Assembly: GCF_000025725.1 (NCBI RefSeq)
Contig: NC_013943.1
Location: 2,108,001-2,172,000, forward strand
DNA from: Denitrovibrio acetiphilus DSM 12809
GTDB lineage: Bacteria; Chrysiogenota; Deferribacteres; Deferribacterales; Geovibrionaceae
Direction of reading: 5' to 3'
DNA: 64,000 nucleotides
Shown here: piece by piece, positions 45,074 through 53,113 of the stretch
How positions within the stretch are numbered: the first letter of the stretch is position 1
How the letters are laid out: each line of letters begins with the position of its first letter
Position numbers and translations under genes: made by a program
Notes under the pieces: model-generated
The model's input: only the letters and a program-made list of their open reading frames with translations
Databases searched by the model: none
What the model was told of the DNA's origin: nothing

Positions 45074-46498
45074 ATGAAGGAATACAGAATTCTTACTGGC
45101 GGCATGGGTGCTGCGGTATCCAACTGGGAACTGGCAAAAGCAGTAGGTGAGTGCGGACAGATAGGCGTTGTGTCCGGAACAGCAATGGACGTTATACTTG
45201 CCAGACGACTTCAGGCAGGAGATAAAGACGGCAATATGCGCCGTGCTCTTGCAGCATTTCCCCTTAAATCTGTTGCAGAAAGAATTATTAACGAATTCTT
45301 TATCGAAGGCGGTAAAGCTGAAGATGCATCTTTTAAACCTATCCCAATGTTTACCTTAAATCCTCCAAAAGAACTTCTTGAACTGACAGTTGCCGCAAAC
45401 TTTGTAGAGGTATTCCTCGCAAAAGAAGGGCACAGTAACCCCGTAGGCATAAATCTTATGGAAAAAGTTACACTCCCTAATCTCGCATCCATATATGGTG
45501 CTATGCTGGGCGGCGTGGACTATATCATCATGGGAGCAGGCATCCCCAGAGAAATACCCTCTGTAATAGACGCTTTCAGCAAAGCTAAAGATGCCAGTAT
45601 ACGCATCAACGTTGAAGGTGCGGCTAAAGGTGAAGAGTACACAATGACCTTCAGCCCTAAAGAGATCATGGGTGATATGCTGAAAGAGATCAGAAGACCC
45701 AAATTTTACGCTATCGTATCCTCTAATATTCTCGCAACTACCCTTGTAAAGAAAACTAAACCCGCTGTTGACGGGCTTGTAATAGAACATAACACCGCAG
45801 GCGGGCATAACGCACCACCAAGAGGCGGCATAAACCTGGACGATAACGGTGAGCCTATCTATGGTCAAAAGGACGAAGTCGATATCGAAAAGATAAGAGC
45901 CCTTAATGTTCCTTTCTGGCTTGCGGGTTCATGGGGTGAGGCTTGCAGACTTAAAGAAGCTATCGCAGAAGGCGCACAGGGGATTCAGATCGGAACACTT
46001 TTCGCATTCTGTAAAGAATCCGGTTTTGTCGAAAGTATTAAGAAAGCTATTCTGGAAAAAATGCCTGACGTTTTTACAGACCCGAAGGCTTCTCCTACAG
46101 GTTTCCCTTTCAAAGTCGTTAACCTCGAAGGAACACTCGCCATGCTCGAAACTTACCTTAAACGTCCACGCATATGTAATCTGGGCTACCTTCGTCATGT
46201 GTATAAAAAAGAAGACGGAACTCTCGGGTACCGCTGTCCGGCAGAACCCATTAAGGCATACATCAAAAAAGGCGGAGAGGAAGCAGATACTGAAGGGCGC
46301 AAATGCCTTTGTAATGCACTGGTGGCAAACATAGGACTCCCCGAGGTTTATAAAAACGGCTATGTCGAACAAACACTCATCACAGCCGGAGACACTCTTA
46401 AGAAAGTTCGTGAATTTATAAAAGAAGGCGCAGACAGCCTGAGTGTCGCTGATGTGATTGACAAGCTCATTGGAGAATTATCTCCTTCGGAAGCTTAA
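45074..46498 (+). CDS. Nitronate monooxygenase-like FMN flavoprotein
   Basis: A 474-residue TIM-barrel protein of the 2-nitropropane dioxygenase/nitronate monooxygenase family (COG2070), which uses FMN to oxidise alkyl nitronates or act as an NAD(P)H-flavin oxidoreductase. Signatures are LTGGMGAAVSNWELA, IMGAGIPREIP, EHNTAGGHNAPPRGG with the catalytic-type His, and GAQGIQIGTLFAF. The C-terminal extension has several cysteines (RCPAEP, RKCLCNALVANIG) of unknown use. I start at MKEYRIL, because GCGAGG lies seven bases upstream. The earlier TTG and ATG overlap that site. Confidence 0.82.
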   Translation: MKEYRILTGGMGAAVSNWELAKAVGECGQIGVVSGTAMDVILARRLQAGDKDGNMRRALAAFPLKSVAERIINEFFIEGGKAEDASFKPIPMFTLNPPKELLELTVAANFVEVFLAKEGHSNPVGINLMEKVTLPNLASIYGAMLGGVDYIIMGAGIPREIPSVIDAFSKAKDASIRINVEGAAKGEEYTMTFSPKEIMGDMLKEIRRPKFYAIVSSNILATTLVKKTKPAVDGLVIEHNTAGGHNAPPRGGINLDDNGEPIYGQKDEVDIEKIRALNVPFWLAGSWGEACRLKEAIAEGAQGIQIGTLFAFCKESGFVESIKKAILEKMPDVFTDPKASPTGFPFKVVNLEGTLAMLETYLKRPRICNLGYLRHVYKKEDGTLGYRCPAEPIKAYIKKGGEEADTEGRKCLCNALVANIGLPEVYKNGYVEQTLITAGDTLKKVREFIKEGADSLSVADVIDKLIGELSPSEA

Positions 46499-46580
46499 AA
46501 GACCGGACAACCGCTGCATATCTGTTTCGCAACGGAAAGCACGCTTAAACTGCTGTCCGCAGATCAACTTGATACACTCT

Positions 46581-46630
46581 AAAGGAGGACGACCTCCCCC
46601 ACTTCGGGCATAACTACCAGGACGACCTGG
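46581..46630 (+). ncRNA. Guanidine-II riboswitch (mini-ykkC)
   Basis: Two short hairpins with ACGA tetraloops: GGAGG-ACGA-CCTCC (46584-46597) and CCAGG-ACGA-CCTGG (46617-46630), separated by 19 bases. This is the defining layout of the guanidine-II class, which senses guanidinium and controls translation. The ribosome site AGGAGG (46641-46646) is 10 bases after hairpin 2 and complementary to the CCTCC arm of hairpin 1, giving an obvious off-state pairing. The sugE/gdx gene follows at 46652, as expected. Confidence 0.93.
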
Positions 46631-46651
46631 CACTGGATTCAGGAGGAATCA

Positions 46652-46969
46652 ATGCCTTGGGCTTATCTCTTCACCGCTGGTCTCTTTGAAATTATATGGG
46701 CTTACTCAATGAAGCAGTCAAACGGCTTCAGCCGGTTTATACCGTCACTCATCACTATTTTTGCAATGCTTGTCAGCTTCTGGCTGTTATCCCTCGCCAT
46801 GCGAACTATCCCCCTAGGAACTGCCTACACGATCTGGACAGGAATAGGAGCAGTTGGGGCTTTCCTTATCGGGATTTTCTTTCTGGCTGAGCCGGTTAAT
46901 ACAGCGAGAATTATTGCTGCGATCTTGATTATTTCAGGGCTGGTCTTGATGAAGGTGTCCAGCTCCTGA
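46652..46969 (+). CDS. gdx: Guanidinium exporter Gdx (SugE, SMR family)
   Basis: A 105-residue four-helix small multidrug resistance protein. The essential Glu13 lies in TAGLFEIIWAYSMKQSNG, and AYTIWTGIGAVG is typical of the SugE/Gdx branch. It works as an antiparallel dimer exchanging guanidinium for two protons. The guanidine-II riboswitch directly upstream supports guanidinium rather than quaternary ammonium drugs as the substrate. A perfect AGGAGG ribosome site precedes the ATG. Confidence 0.95.
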   Translation: MPWAYLFTAGLFEIIWAYSMKQSNGFSRFIPSLITIFAMLVSFWLLSLAMRTIPLGTAYTIWTGIGAVGAFLIGIFFLAEPVNTARIIAAILIISGLVLMKVSSS

Positions 46970-47106
46970 CAAACAGATTTTCAATTATCAATTCATCAGA
47001 GTCTCAATATGTCTGGCTATGATGTGGTGCGGGTAATGCACGGTTCCGTGACAAGTGGGTCAGCGTAGTAATAATAACATTAAACACAAAGTCAGTGTGC
47101 TTAAAA

Positions 47107-47553
47107 CTAAAGATACTTTCTGAAACCAATATACTTAGTCTGTGACCAGTGATACTTTTTATAAAGAGCTATAGCAGAATCATTATTCTGGTCGACCATA
47201 AGCTGGAGCCTTGTTATACCCTGCGCTTTAGCATATTTCTCAATATGAGTAATCAGCATTCCGCCAATGCCCATGCCTGCAAAATCCTCATCCACAACAA
47301 CATCTTCCAAAACCCCAGCATAACTGCCCTGAACAGTGGATATAAACTTGTGCAGACTGCACATCCCCACGATCTTTTCCCCTTTCTCTGCAACAAAAAC
47401 TTCTGACGATTCACTATCCAGAATCATTTCAAAACCTTTCCGCTGCCGTTCAGGCATATTAGGAAAGTCACCTTCGAGACCGAGCAGGTAGTCCATCAGC
47501 ACTATGAGTGACGGGATATCCTGCTTGCCCGCCTTGCGTATAATAATTCCCAT
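47107..47553 (-). CDS. GNAT-family N-acetyltransferase
   Basis: A 148-residue acetyl-CoA-dependent acyltransferase. Motif A is VVDEDFAGMGIGGMLITHIEKYAK, with the Q/R-x-x-G-x-G/A signature in degenerate form (A-G-M-G-I-G-G). The C-terminal LQLMVDQNNDSAIALYKKYHW is the usual motif B. The substrate is unknown. It lies 64 bases downstream of the response-regulator gene on the same strand and may share its transcript. Confidence 0.85.
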   Translation of the reverse strand: MGIIIRKAGKQDIPSLIVLMDYLLGLEGDFPNMPERQRKGFEMILDSESSEVFVAEKGEKIVGMCSLHKFISTVQGSYAGVLEDVVVDEDFAGMGIGGMLITHIEKYAKAQGITRLQLMVDQNNDSAIALYKKYHWSQTKYIGFRKYL

Positions 47554-47617
47554 AAGGTAATCCTTTTGTAGTATTAATAGTTATAATACCTTATGAAACA
47601 GTAATTTCAACCGGTTT

Positions 47618-48292
47618 CTAAACTTCTATTTTATACCCTACCCCATATATCGTATGGATAATGTTGTCATTAACGAATTCTGAAAGCTTTTTGCGAAGGT
47701 TTTTTATATGACTGTCCACTGTACGCTCATAACCTTCAAACTCGTACCCGTGCACACTGGAAATAAGGTCAGAACGGGAATAAACAACTCCCGGATGTTT
47801 CGCCATAGTAAGAAGAAGCATAAATTCGCTTCTGGTCAGAACAATGTCCTCTCCGCCAGCAGATACTTTATACAGTTCAGGGTAAATTGTAAGGCTGCCG
47901 ATGCTGATCGACTGAACAGGTTTTTCTGGACTTGTCCGGCGCAGAACAGCTTTCAGTCTCGCAACAACTTCTCTGGGGCTGAAAGGTTTACATATGTAGT
48001 CATCAGCACCAAGCTCCAGCCCGATAAGCCTGTCTATCTCTTCAACCTTTGCAGTGAGCATAATTATCGGCAAAGCTGATTTTTTCCTTATACCACGGCA
48101 TATATCGAGACCATCCACTTCCGGAAGCATGATATCAAGTATCACAGCATCAGGGGAAATCTTTTCGACGGTCTCTAGAGCTCCCTTGCCTGTACCATGC
48201 ATATGAGCTTCAAAACCTGCCTGTGACAGATAATCTTTTAACAGGAGGGCGATCTGTTCCTCGTCCTCAATAATCAGAATTCTTTTGTTCAT
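47618..48292 (-). CDS. OmpR/PhoB-family response regulator
   Basis: A 224-residue DNA-binding regulator. The receiver has EDE acidic residues, phospho-acceptor D53 (VILDIMLPEVDG), Thr in MLTAK, and the Lys in CKPFSPRE. The C-terminal winged helix (LTRSEFMLLLTMAKHPGVVYSR, RTVDSHIKNLRKKL, IHTIYGVGYKIE) is standard. Two bases separate it from the kinase gene upstream, its cognate partner. Confidence 0.93.
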   Translation of the reverse strand: MNKRILIIEDEEQIALLLKDYLSQAGFEAHMHGTGKGALETVEKISPDAVILDIMLPEVDGLDICRGIRKKSALPIIMLTAKVEEIDRLIGLELGADDYICKPFSPREVVARLKAVLRRTSPEKPVQSISIGSLTIYPELYKVSAGGEDIVLTRSEFMLLLTMAKHPGVVYSRSDLISSVHGYEFEGYERTVDSHIKNLRKKLSEFVNDNIIHTIYGVGYKIEV

Positions 48293-48294
48293 AA

Positions 48295-49698
48295 TTATTT
48301 CTCCAGAGGCAGTCTGATCTCAAGTCTCAGCCCGCCCTTTTTCCCTTTACATGCGGACACACTGCCGCCGTGATTTTCAATAATATATTTACATATAGAA
48401 AGTCCAAGTCCGCTGCCTCCAGTGGCACGGCTTCTGGAAGAATCAACACGGTAAAGCCTGTCAAAAAGACGTGGAAGATGCTCCTCACTCACACCGGGTC
48501 CAGTGTCTTCAAAAGAAATTAAAACATCATCACCGTCAACAACACACTGAACATAAAGAACCCCCGGACTTTTCGCATATTTTATGGCATTCTCCAGAAT
48601 ATTTATGAAAACCTGATTAAGACGCACTAAATCAACCTGAACCATAATATCTTCATCATAAGATTCAAACGAAATACTGAACCGAAACTCCGCAAGACGT
48701 ACTTCATAAAAATCAAGAAGGCTGGCAAGTTCGTGTGCAATATCTACGCTGACTTTCTGTAAATGCATCACTCCTGACTCGGCAAGAGTGATATCGTGCA
48801 GCTCATTTACAAGCCTTTTCATACGTATAGTATTCTGATATACAGACTCTATCGTTTCAAAATCGGGTTTCCTGACACCATCTTGTATCGCCTCTATACT
48901 GCCTAGAATAACAGATAGAGGTGTCCTCAGTTCATGAGAAATATCGGATATCCACCTTGCCTGACTCAGCTCATATTCTTTCAGAGTATTTGTCATCACA
49001 TTAAAGTTATCTGCAAGATCAGCAAGTTCGTCATTAGAACCTATCTCAACATCAACATCAAAATCCCTTTCAGCAACCCGCCTTGTGGCTATATTAAGCT
49101 CTCGGAGGGGAGCCAGCATGTTACGTGTAAGCCATAAAGCTGTGAGTGTGGCGAGAACCATGACTATAAGCGTTGTAATCATCAGAAGGTAAATCTGACT
49201 TTCAAGAAATTTCTCTGCAAACGGGTTAGGAGGTAATTTTCTGAACTTAAGTACGCCAAAATAAGCAACAGGCTTATTGTCTGCTACAACTGGAAATATA
49301 TGCATATCCTCAGGAGGATACTGCCCGCCGGCAAGATATCTCATATCCGTATCATAAAAAGTAAAAACCTCATGTTCTTTAGGAAATCTCGGCATTGCCT
49401 CCATAGCATCAGGAGAACCAAGATCCTTTGCCATCTCTCTGTCGCCTGCCATAAAAGCAATGTGAAGAGGAACTTCTTTACTTATAAGCTTTTCAAGACT
49501 TCCATGAGCCTCATAATATTTGCCTATATTTACAGCAAGAGTACTGAATTCTTTAACTTTTGTTTTTTCAAGATATCTGTGAAAGTTTTTTTTGCCAAAA
49601 TAACCTATTGTGACAGCAGCAGTGAGCAGACTGAGCAAAATTGACAGAAAAATTATTCCGAAAAATTTATAAAAAAGCTTGAATTTCAATTTTTTCAC
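48295..49698 (-). CDS. BaeS/CpxA-like sensor histidine kinase
   Basis: A 467-residue membrane kinase. TM1 (about 10-32) and TM2 (about 170-190) bracket a periplasmic domain of about 135 residues. HAMP (about 190-243), phosphoacceptor H255 in ISHELRTPL, and an HATPase with NILENAIKYAK, FEDTGPGVS and GGSGLGLSI follow. It is the partner of the regulator directly downstream. The signal is not evident, but the envelope-stress type topology suggests envelope or osmotic input. Confidence 0.92.
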   Translation of the reverse strand: MKKLKFKLFYKFFGIIFLSILLSLLTAAVTIGYFGKKNFHRYLEKTKVKEFSTLAVNIGKYYEAHGSLEKLISKEVPLHIAFMAGDREMAKDLGSPDAMEAMPRFPKEHEVFTFYDTDMRYLAGGQYPPEDMHIFPVVADNKPVAYFGVLKFRKLPPNPFAEKFLESQIYLLMITTLIVMVLATLTALWLTRNMLAPLRELNIATRRVAERDFDVDVEIGSNDELADLADNFNVMTNTLKEYELSQARWISDISHELRTPLSVILGSIEAIQDGVRKPDFETIESVYQNTIRMKRLVNELHDITLAESGVMHLQKVSVDIAHELASLLDFYEVRLAEFRFSISFESYDEDIMVQVDLVRLNQVFINILENAIKYAKSPGVLYVQCVVDGDDVLISFEDTGPGVSEEHLPRLFDRLYRVDSSRSRATGGSGLGLSICKYIIENHGGSVSACKGKKGGLRLEIRLPLEK

Positions 49699-49873
49699 CT
49701 GAGATTATGTTAGTCAAAGCAAGTATCTTCTTCAATATAAAGATTATTTATGAATCCACTTAACACACTGCCTTCACATTTTATACATAATTTAGTTATA
49801 ACATTAAAAATGAACTATGAAAGAGTGACAACTCTATATTTCATAATCTCAAAATTAATTTCTACACACCACT

Positions 49874-49902
49874 AAAAAGCCGGACGCTATGCCCGGCTTT
49901 TT
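49874..49902. terminator. Bidirectional terminator
   Basis: The stem GCCGG/CCGGC around nine bases is flanked by AAAAA on the left and TTTTT on the right. It lies just beyond the end of the EF-hand gene and works in both directions. Confidence 0.82.
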
Positions 49903-49932
49903 AACTTTTAGCTAACAGAAAATGTAATTAAT

Positions 49933-50552
49933 TTACGCTTCTAAGCTAATAGAAGAGTATTCAGCATCTTCTGATAATGACTGACTGATTGTTTGAAGAT
50001 AATCAGCGACAGTTGCTGCTGAATCATCGTCGTCATCCGAGTCATTTGAGAAGAGCTCATCCTGCAGAGAATCAAGCAAAGAAAGGTATGCGTTTGTAGA
50101 GGAAGTCTCTTCATCCTCAAGAGAGCTGAGAAGCTCTTCTATTGTGAGGGTATCATCATCCTCTTCTTCAGAACTGCTTGGTGGTGGAGGAGGCGGCCCC
50201 CCGCTCCCATTTTCTCAGCAGTATCATCAACACTTTCAAGCTCTGCCATATCTGACGGTTCCGGTCTGTTTGCATCCATAAAGCTTTTCAGCTCTTCGCT
50301 GGTATATGTTCCGTCTCCGTCTGCGTCGTATTCCGAGAATTGTTCTTCAACGTTTATACTTTGTCCTGTTTCCTCTGCCAGATTACTCATCAGAGTTGTC
50401 AGTTCAGATTGATCGACACTTCCGTCCTGACTGGTATCAACTGCGCTGAAGAAATCTCCTGATGAAGACTTCTCTGATTTAGTGGAATTGCTAGCGCTCG
50501 CTGCCGTGCTCTGATAGTAATAACTGTAACTGTCTGCCTGACTGATATACAT
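49933..50552 (-). pseudogene. EF-hand protein split by a homopolymer frameshift
   Basis: The frame from MYIS at 50552 encodes about 115 residues with two EF-hand loops (DTSQDGSVDQSE and DADGDGTYTSEE). It then runs through a G6 tract (C6 at 50197-50202) into an out-of-frame tail that stops at 50139. Adding one G gives an uninterrupted 206-residue protein: the tail becomes Pro6-Ser3-Glu3-Asp3, then TLTIEELLSSLEDEE, to a TAA at 49933. The frame-specific acidic composition shows the tail is real. The cause may be phase variation, programmed -1 slippage or a sequencing error. The GGAGG ribosome site favours the second of two ATGs. Confidence 0.8.
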
Positions 50553-50669
50553 CATGGCCTCCGTCTTTATGTCACGCCGTGGTATATACATTTTCTGCAT
50601 CTACTAATAACGGTACTTTTATAGATTATTTTACGAATATGAAAGAAATATGGATAAATACTGTGGATA

Positions 50670-51098
50670 TTATGATATTTCGACCGAAAACGGAAGAAAC
50701 GGCTCAGGAATGCTTTCCATATAAAAAAGATGACTTATGCAGCTACAGTCACTGGAACCGAACCCTTTCATAGGTATCTCTGCACCGCCTTCAATAAACC
50801 TCCGGGCAGTTCTGTGCTCCGCATCGACACCTTCATTGGTATACCAGACAGCTTTTGCCCGCATATGTCGGCGAATGTAATCTATATGCCACCTGCATTT
50901 CTTTGCTGTTTTAAAATGTCTGCCCAGTCTGCTTTTCAGCCCGCCGCCTCCAAAAGCACTGCCGACATAAGCGTAAATACCGGGCTTAACCGCAAGTTCA
51001 CCGAAACTCCCCACCCGAACGGTCAGATTTCTATTACATTCCAGAAATAATACATAGACCCCTTTTTCGGTGGTGATACTCTCTTTTATCTTTTTCAT
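50670..51098 (-). CDS. DUF123 GIY-YIG-like nuclease-fold protein
   Basis: A 142-residue protein of the DUF123 family, which adopts the GIY-YIG nuclease fold. Signatures are KGVYVLFLECNR, KPGIYAYVGSAFGGGGLKSRLGRH, RWHIDYIRRHM and GFGSSDCSCISHLF. It is often next to or fused with endonuclease III-like enzymes, but here it stands alone, divergent from the NAD-binding protein gene at 51138. The start is the internal ATG, as the longest frame begins with TTG. Activity on DNA or a sugar substrate is unproven. Confidence 0.82.
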   Translation of the reverse strand: MKKIKESITTEKGVYVLFLECNRNLTVRVGSFGELAVKPGIYAYVGSAFGGGGLKSRLGRHFKTAKKCRWHIDYIRRHMRAKAVWYTNEGVDAEHRTARRFIEGGAEIPMKGFGSSDCSCISHLFYMESIPEPFLPFSVEIS

Positions 51099-51137
51099 GA
51101 TCAATCATTTTATCAGGAAATCTGCTACAATAAAACT

Positions 51138-52568
51138 ATGAAAATATTAATCACAGGCGCAACAGGCTACATAGGCAGAAGACTCGCATATGAACTTATT
51201 AACGACGGGGCGGATCTACGCATTTTTGTGCGTAACAGTGCCAAGCTGGATAGAAAAATCCTCAGTTCATGCGAAACTGTTGAGGGATCAACATTTAACC
51301 CTGACTCTCTGCGGGAAGCCCTGAACGGGGTACACACAGCATATTATCTTATTCATTCAATGGGAAAGTCCGGCGACTTTGAAGATATGGACAAACAAAG
51401 TGCCGAGCTTTTCCGAAAAGAATGTATCATCGCAGGTGTGAAAAAGATCATATACCTCGGAGGACTTGGCGAAACAGAATCTGCAAGCAAGCACCTCCGA
51501 AGCAGGATGGAAACAGGTGACACCCTCGCTGCCGAACATCATAAAATACAGACAATCATTTTCCGGGCAGGCGTCATTATAGGTTCCGGCTCTGTCAGCT
51601 TTGAAATTATACGCAACATCTGCCAGAAGCTCCCAGCTATGGTTACTCCAAAATGGGTGGATACAAAAACCGAACCGATCGGTGTGGAAGATGTTCTCCG
51701 TTACCTTAAGAGCGCAGGTCTGCGGACATTTCAGCCTTCTAGCGGCAAAGTAGTAATAGACATAGGCGCAGAAGTTCTAAGCTTCAAAGAGATGCTCGAA
51801 AAAGGGGCTGAAACAATGGGGCTGAAAAGGCGTGTTTTCAAAGTGCCGATATTATCTCCGAAGATGTCATCCTATTGGCTTATAGTATTCACGCCGGTGA
51901 ATTTCGGAGTTGCCAAAGCTCTTGTAGAGGGTCTTTCAAGCGAAACAGTAAAGCTAAACGGCAATGCTGAAAAGTTGTTCCCTGACATTGTACCGGAAAG
52001 CTATGAAGCCAGCTTCAGGCGTGCAATAGAAGACATACATAACAGACAGGTAATAAGCAGCTGGTGCGACTCAAGCAACGGTAAGGCATGTGACCTCCCT
52101 TTTGTTCACGACATAAGTCACGCTGTCTTTAAGGACAGATATGTTAAGGAAATTGGCAAAAGTGACCCGAAAGACGTTTTCAGAAATATCATGACCATAG
52201 GCGGTAAAAACGGCTGGGGTGCTTACGATGTATTATGGCGGTTAAGAGGTTTTTTAGATAAATTAGTAGGCGGCTACGGCATCAGCCGTGGGAGACGTGA
52301 TGATTCTGACCTGCGTATCGGAGACTCGCTGGACTTCTGGAAAGTTGCTGATCTCGTCCCTGAAAAACGCCTCCTCCTGTCGGCACAGATGAAACTGCCG
52401 GGAACCGCATGGCTGGAGTTCCAGCTTATAGACGGCTACCTCATACAGACAGCATTCTTTTACCCTAAAGGGCTGCTTGGAAGGCTTTACTGGTACACAA
52501 TGCTCCCCTTTCATAAGCTGATATTCAGACGTATGATAAGAGAGCTCGTAACAGACACTCAAACATAG
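51138..52568 (+). CDS. SDR-type NAD(P)-binding protein with DUF2867 domain
   Basis: A 476-residue protein. Residues 1-300 are an atypical extended SDR domain with GATGYIGRRLA near the N terminus and YYLIHSMGKSGDFEDMD. Residues about 310-476 are DUF2867, ending GLLGRLYWYTMLPFHKLIFRRMI. The fused form occurs widely in bacteria and is often annotated as a nucleoside-diphosphate-sugar epimerase, but the reaction is not known. It is convergent with the tautomerase gene. Confidence 0.85.
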   Translation: MKILITGATGYIGRRLAYELINDGADLRIFVRNSAKLDRKILSSCETVEGSTFNPDSLREALNGVHTAYYLIHSMGKSGDFEDMDKQSAELFRKECIIAGVKKIIYLGGLGETESASKHLRSRMETGDTLAAEHHKIQTIIFRAGVIIGSGSVSFEIIRNICQKLPAMVTPKWVDTKTEPIGVEDVLRYLKSAGLRTFQPSSGKVVIDIGAEVLSFKEMLEKGAETMGLKRRVFKVPILSPKMSSYWLIVFTPVNFGVAKALVEGLSSETVKLNGNAEKLFPDIVPESYEASFRRAIEDIHNRQVISSWCDSSNGKACDLPFVHDISHAVFKDRYVKEIGKSDPKDVFRNIMTIGGKNGWGAYDVLWRLRGFLDKLVGGYGISRGRRDDSDLRIGDSLDFWKVADLVPEKRLLLSAQMKLPGTAWLEFQLIDGYLIQTAFFYPKGLLGRLYWYTMLPFHKLIFRRMIRELVTDTQT

Positions 52569-52608
52569 ACTATAATGAAACTCTCAGAAGCATTATCTAA
52601 GCCGGAGC

Positions 52609-53007
52609 TCAGTCTGACAAAGGGTCTTCACCATCCTGCCATGATGCAAGATAACGCTCGTGAAGATGGAAGTCCTCACCTTTATGCTCTGTAAAAGTAA
52701 CATATATATTCTGATGCGGTATCCCCCATATGTCATAGATGATCCCCATGAAGCCAAGGGCAAGTGACCGCCTCTGAATGAGCTCTCTACCTTCTCTTAT
52801 ATCCGCATTGACAAGAGCAACTCCTTCTTTGTTGTCCTCCACCCTGCCGATAAAAAGATTATAGGTATCGTGCTCCCTTATGGAGACACTGATATGGTCT
52901 TTTCCGGTACCCATGACCTCTGAGAACAGAGCTTTGATTTTTTCATTAAAAAAGATTTTATCTTCTGATGAAGCTTTACGGTTTATATCAAACTGAAGAT
53001 GGGGCAT
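52609..53007 (-). CDS. Tautomerase-superfamily protein
   Basis: A 132-residue protein starting MPHLQFD, so Pro1 is exposed after Met removal, as needed in MIF/4-oxalocrotonate tautomerases. GGAGGTGAG precedes this ATG, which is why I reject the three extra N-terminal residues of the longer frame. The body (EKIKALFSEVMGTGKDHISVSIRE, NADIREGRELIQRR) fits the beta-alpha-beta repeat. The substrate is unknown. It lies downstream of typA on the same strand. Confidence 0.78.
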   Translation of the reverse strand: MPHLQFDINRKASSEDKIFFNEKIKALFSEVMGTGKDHISVSIREHDTYNLFIGRVEDNKEGVALVNADIREGRELIQRRSLALGFMGIIYDIWGIPHQNIYVTFTEHKGEDFHLHERYLASWQDGEDPLSD

Positions 53008-53113
53008 GATTCTCACCTCCGGAGATTATATTTATATATTATAACCTCCGAAGAGAGATAATCATGTGAAAATTCTATTTATATGCTCTCCGTCTGTTTC
53101 AGCAGAGCACTTT

